From NCBI GenBank assembly GCA_030262775.1, contig JAJSZP010000004.1, forward strand, positions 1 to 40,783: a stretch of DNA of 40,783 bases, written 5' to 3'. The first letter of the stretch is position 1, and each line of letters starts with the position of its first letter. This stretch comes from Deltaproteobacteria bacterium. GTDB lineage: Bacteria; Desulfobacterota; Desulfobacteria; Desulfobacterales; ETH-SRB1. This document shows, in pieces, positions 38,603-40,783 of the stretch. Under the pieces are notes generated by a model, which searched no databases, was not told the DNA's origin, and saw nothing but the letters and a program-made list of their open reading frames with translations. Made by a program: the position numbers and the translations under genes.

Positions 38603-39055
38603 ATGAATATAAAAAAAATAGCCTGTTGTATAGATTTTTCAGAAAATGCCGAAGATGCCTTTATAACGGCCCTTGATCTTGCTGAAAAAAATAAAGCCAA
38701 ACTTTTTGTAATTCATGTATCGCCGCCTGTAATAAGTTATCAGGCAACAGATACGGAATGGATGATGCCTTACGAACCAGAAGAACCTTTGATTTTAGAA
38801 TTAGAAAAACGAATGGATAAAGAGTATGGAGCCAGAATAGGTGAACATACTGATTATAAGCTTGTCGTACTTAGCGGACATATTTCAACAGAAATATTAA
38901 CATTCTTGAAAGAAGAAAATATTGATCTCGTTGTGATGGGCTCTTATGGGCTATCGGGAATGGGGCTCGTATTCTTCGGTAGTGTGGCCAAGAGAGTGGC
39001 GTATAAATCCCCGTGCTCTGTACTGATAGTACGTAAACAAAAAGAAAAGGTGTAA
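38603..39055 (+). CDS. Universal stress protein (UspA family)
   Basis: IACCIDFSENAEDAFITALDLAEKNKAKLFVIHV...IDLVVMGSYGLSGMGLVFFGSVAKRVAYKSPCSVLIV. Confidence 0.93.
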   Translation: MNIKKIACCIDFSENAEDAFITALDLAEKNKAKLFVIHVSPPVISYQATDTEWMMPYEPEEPLILELEKRMDKEYGARIGEHTDYKLVVLSGHISTEILTFLKEENIDLVVMGSYGLSGMGLVFFGSVAKRVAYKSPCSVLIVRKQKEKV

Positions 39056-39099
39056 CAATTTAGCCTTTTGAAAATATATCCGCTTCAGGTATAATATAT

Positions 39100-40296
39100 A
39101 TGTTGAAAAAAATTCTATCCACTGCTGTGCTCTTAACGGTGTTTCTTTTTTCTTCAACCTGTTTGGCAGCCGGCTCTGATCTAAAGGAAGCAAAAATTCC
39201 TGATTCCCTGCATTCCGGGCTGGAATATCTTTTATCCTTAACCTCTAAGGATAAAAACGGACCTGTTGATCTTAAACTTATTCAAAAAATACTGGATTTT
39301 GTCGTTTCTCCCAAAAACAGGTCCTCCCTTTATTATACAGACAAATTGTTCGGCTCGCCTTCCGCTTATTATGAATTTGATATTAATACAGATCTGAAAC
39401 ACATTCTCCAGTATGCATACAATCCTGATATTCCTTCATTTGCTTTTATGCCTTCTTCTGCCAGGCTTTCCTACTGGGCTGAGGTAAACGGGCAAAATCA
39501 GGACCTGCCTAAATTATGGACTTTTATTTCAAACCCTGATCCTCCAATAGTGGTTAAAGGGATTGAACATATGGAAATAACTCCGGATCAATTTACAGGT
39601 GCTTACTATAGTTATGATATGGATAGGGCTCTGATTCTTTGCAAGTATTGCGGTCGAAATCTATTAATATCGATTTCCAAACAAAAAAACAAGTCCGATG
39701 TGGGCCGAAAAGGTATTGTTCTGGGCTCAGATGACAACTGGGACTATCTTTATTCAGGCCGGAAAGGTCTTTCAATGCCGGGTCTTGGTTGGGTCAGCTC
39801 CTATATGTACAATTCCATTGGCATAAGCTTCCTGTACGAGGTTGACTCAAAAAAACCCGTCATAAGATACGGGGCATTTAAATGGCTCAGGGCTGGATGG
39901 GCTGACGTGAATGTAGTAAAAAATAAGCACATTCATAAAGGTCTGGTTCGCTACGCAAAGGATTTAAAAATAATTTTGGAGCACCCTTTGCTGCCCGAAG
40001 CCTCAAAACTTGCAAAATTATTTTCTGATTTTGAAAATTATCCCATCGAAGACATGAGAGAGAAGGTTAAAAGTCATTTAACTGCTCTGAAAGACAGATA
40101 TAATGGAAACAAATTATCATCCGGTAAAAATTTCCCTAAAAATTTAAATATCAATAAATATTTAGATCAAATGACGAATAAGGAAATGTACGCTCTTCTT
40201 ATTGTGGAATATATGAAATCCATGCTTGGGAAAAACCAGCATCTTGATAATAAATTACTTTTCAGCTATAGATTGTTAGGAACATGGACGAAATAA
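39100..40296 (+). CDS. Exported protein of unknown function
   Basis: Signal peptide MLKKILSTAVLLTVFLFSSTCLAA; 398 aa; no family recognised. Confidence 0.6.
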   Translation: MLKKILSTAVLLTVFLFSSTCLAAGSDLKEAKIPDSLHSGLEYLLSLTSKDKNGPVDLKLIQKILDFVVSPKNRSSLYYTDKLFGSPSAYYEFDINTDLKHILQYAYNPDIPSFAFMPSSARLSYWAEVNGQNQDLPKLWTFISNPDPPIVVKGIEHMEITPDQFTGAYYSYDMDRALILCKYCGRNLLISISKQKNKSDVGRKGIVLGSDDNWDYLYSGRKGLSMPGLGWVSSYMYNSIGISFLYEVDSKKPVIRYGAFKWLRAGWADVNVVKNKHIHKGLVRYAKDLKIILEHPLLPEASKLAKLFSDFENYPIEDMREKVKSHLTALKDRYNGNKLSSGKNFPKNLNINKYLDQMTNKEMYALLIVEYMKSMLGKNQHLDNKLLFSYRLLGTWTK

Positions 40297-40304
40297 CTTT
40301 CCCC

Positions 40305-40783
40305 CTAATCCCTGTTTTCTGACCCATGCCCCCTGTTTTTTCCACTATCCATAAGTTTCAACAGCGGCCTGAAAAGATCCATGGGAAATGGGAATATGGT
40401 CGTCGTATTGTTCTCAGCAGACATCTCTCGCATTGTCTGTAGATACCTAAGCTGCAAGGCCATAGGATTTTTTTCAATTATTTGCGCTGCCTCAGCAAGC
40501 TTTGTTGCTGCCTGATATTCACCCTCAGCATTTATAATTTTCGCACGACGTTCTCTCTCAGCCTCAGCCTGTTTGGCCATTGACCGCTGCATTTCCTGGG
40601 GCAGATCAATGTGTTTAAGCTCAACTGTCGCAACTTTTATTCCCCAAGGATCTGTGTGAGTATCAAGGATTTCCTGTAATTGTGAATTTATTTTTTCCCT
40701 TGCAGATAAAAGTTCATCCAGCTCTGCCTGGCCGCACACACTTCTTAAGGTTGTCTGTGCAAGTTGAGACATTGCATAATTGT
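40305..40783 (-). CDS. Slipin/stomatin-like SPFH protein, 5' part beyond right edge
   Basis: [85 protein letters not shown]; frame open to window end. Confidence 0.9.
   Translation of the reverse strand, partial: NYAMSQLAQTTLRSVCGQAELDELLSAREKINSQLQEILDTHTDPWGIKVATVELKHIDLPQEMQRSMAKQAEAERERRAKIINAEGEYQAATKLAEAAQIIEKNPMALQLRYLQTMREMSAENNTTTIFPFPMDLFRPLLKLMDSGKNRGHGSENRD

Overview
Ordinary-looking chromosomal window, probably from a Desulfobacterota (Desulfobacterales-like) bacterium; the taxon is inferred from gene content only. It holds about 35 genes. They include a partial ModA-like protein, DUF362, TatD, a stand-alone ThrRS editing domain, TrmO-like, DUF1015, TrmN6-like, DUF721, HflK/HflC, a COX24-like mini-protein missed by the ORF track, FmdB, GroES/GroEL, a LysM protein, two multihaem cytochromes c, an aldolase/SDR fusion, LsrF-like, UbiD, an Mce/MlaE-type operon, PabA and a PabB-PabC fusion, QueF, a Lys/Ala-rich membrane protein with an internal duplication, Dpp/Opp ATPases, UspA and a partial slipin. 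I saw no CRISPR array, rRNA, tRNA, prophage or defence island. The observations most worth a second look are: (1) an ABC ATPase-like protein in the Mce operon with every catalytic motif degraded; (2) several small repeat families with terminal inverted repeats, whose ends coincide with stop codons of flanking genes and whose members seem to share an internal core; (3) a membrane protein with an H1-like basic N-terminus and a recent intragenic duplication; (4) two adjacent cytochromes that each carry one CX5CH haem-like motif; (5) a free-standing archaeal-type ThrRS editing domain beside TrmO; and (6) an uncharacterised HELIH protein. All calls come from reading motifs by eye; no database search was run.
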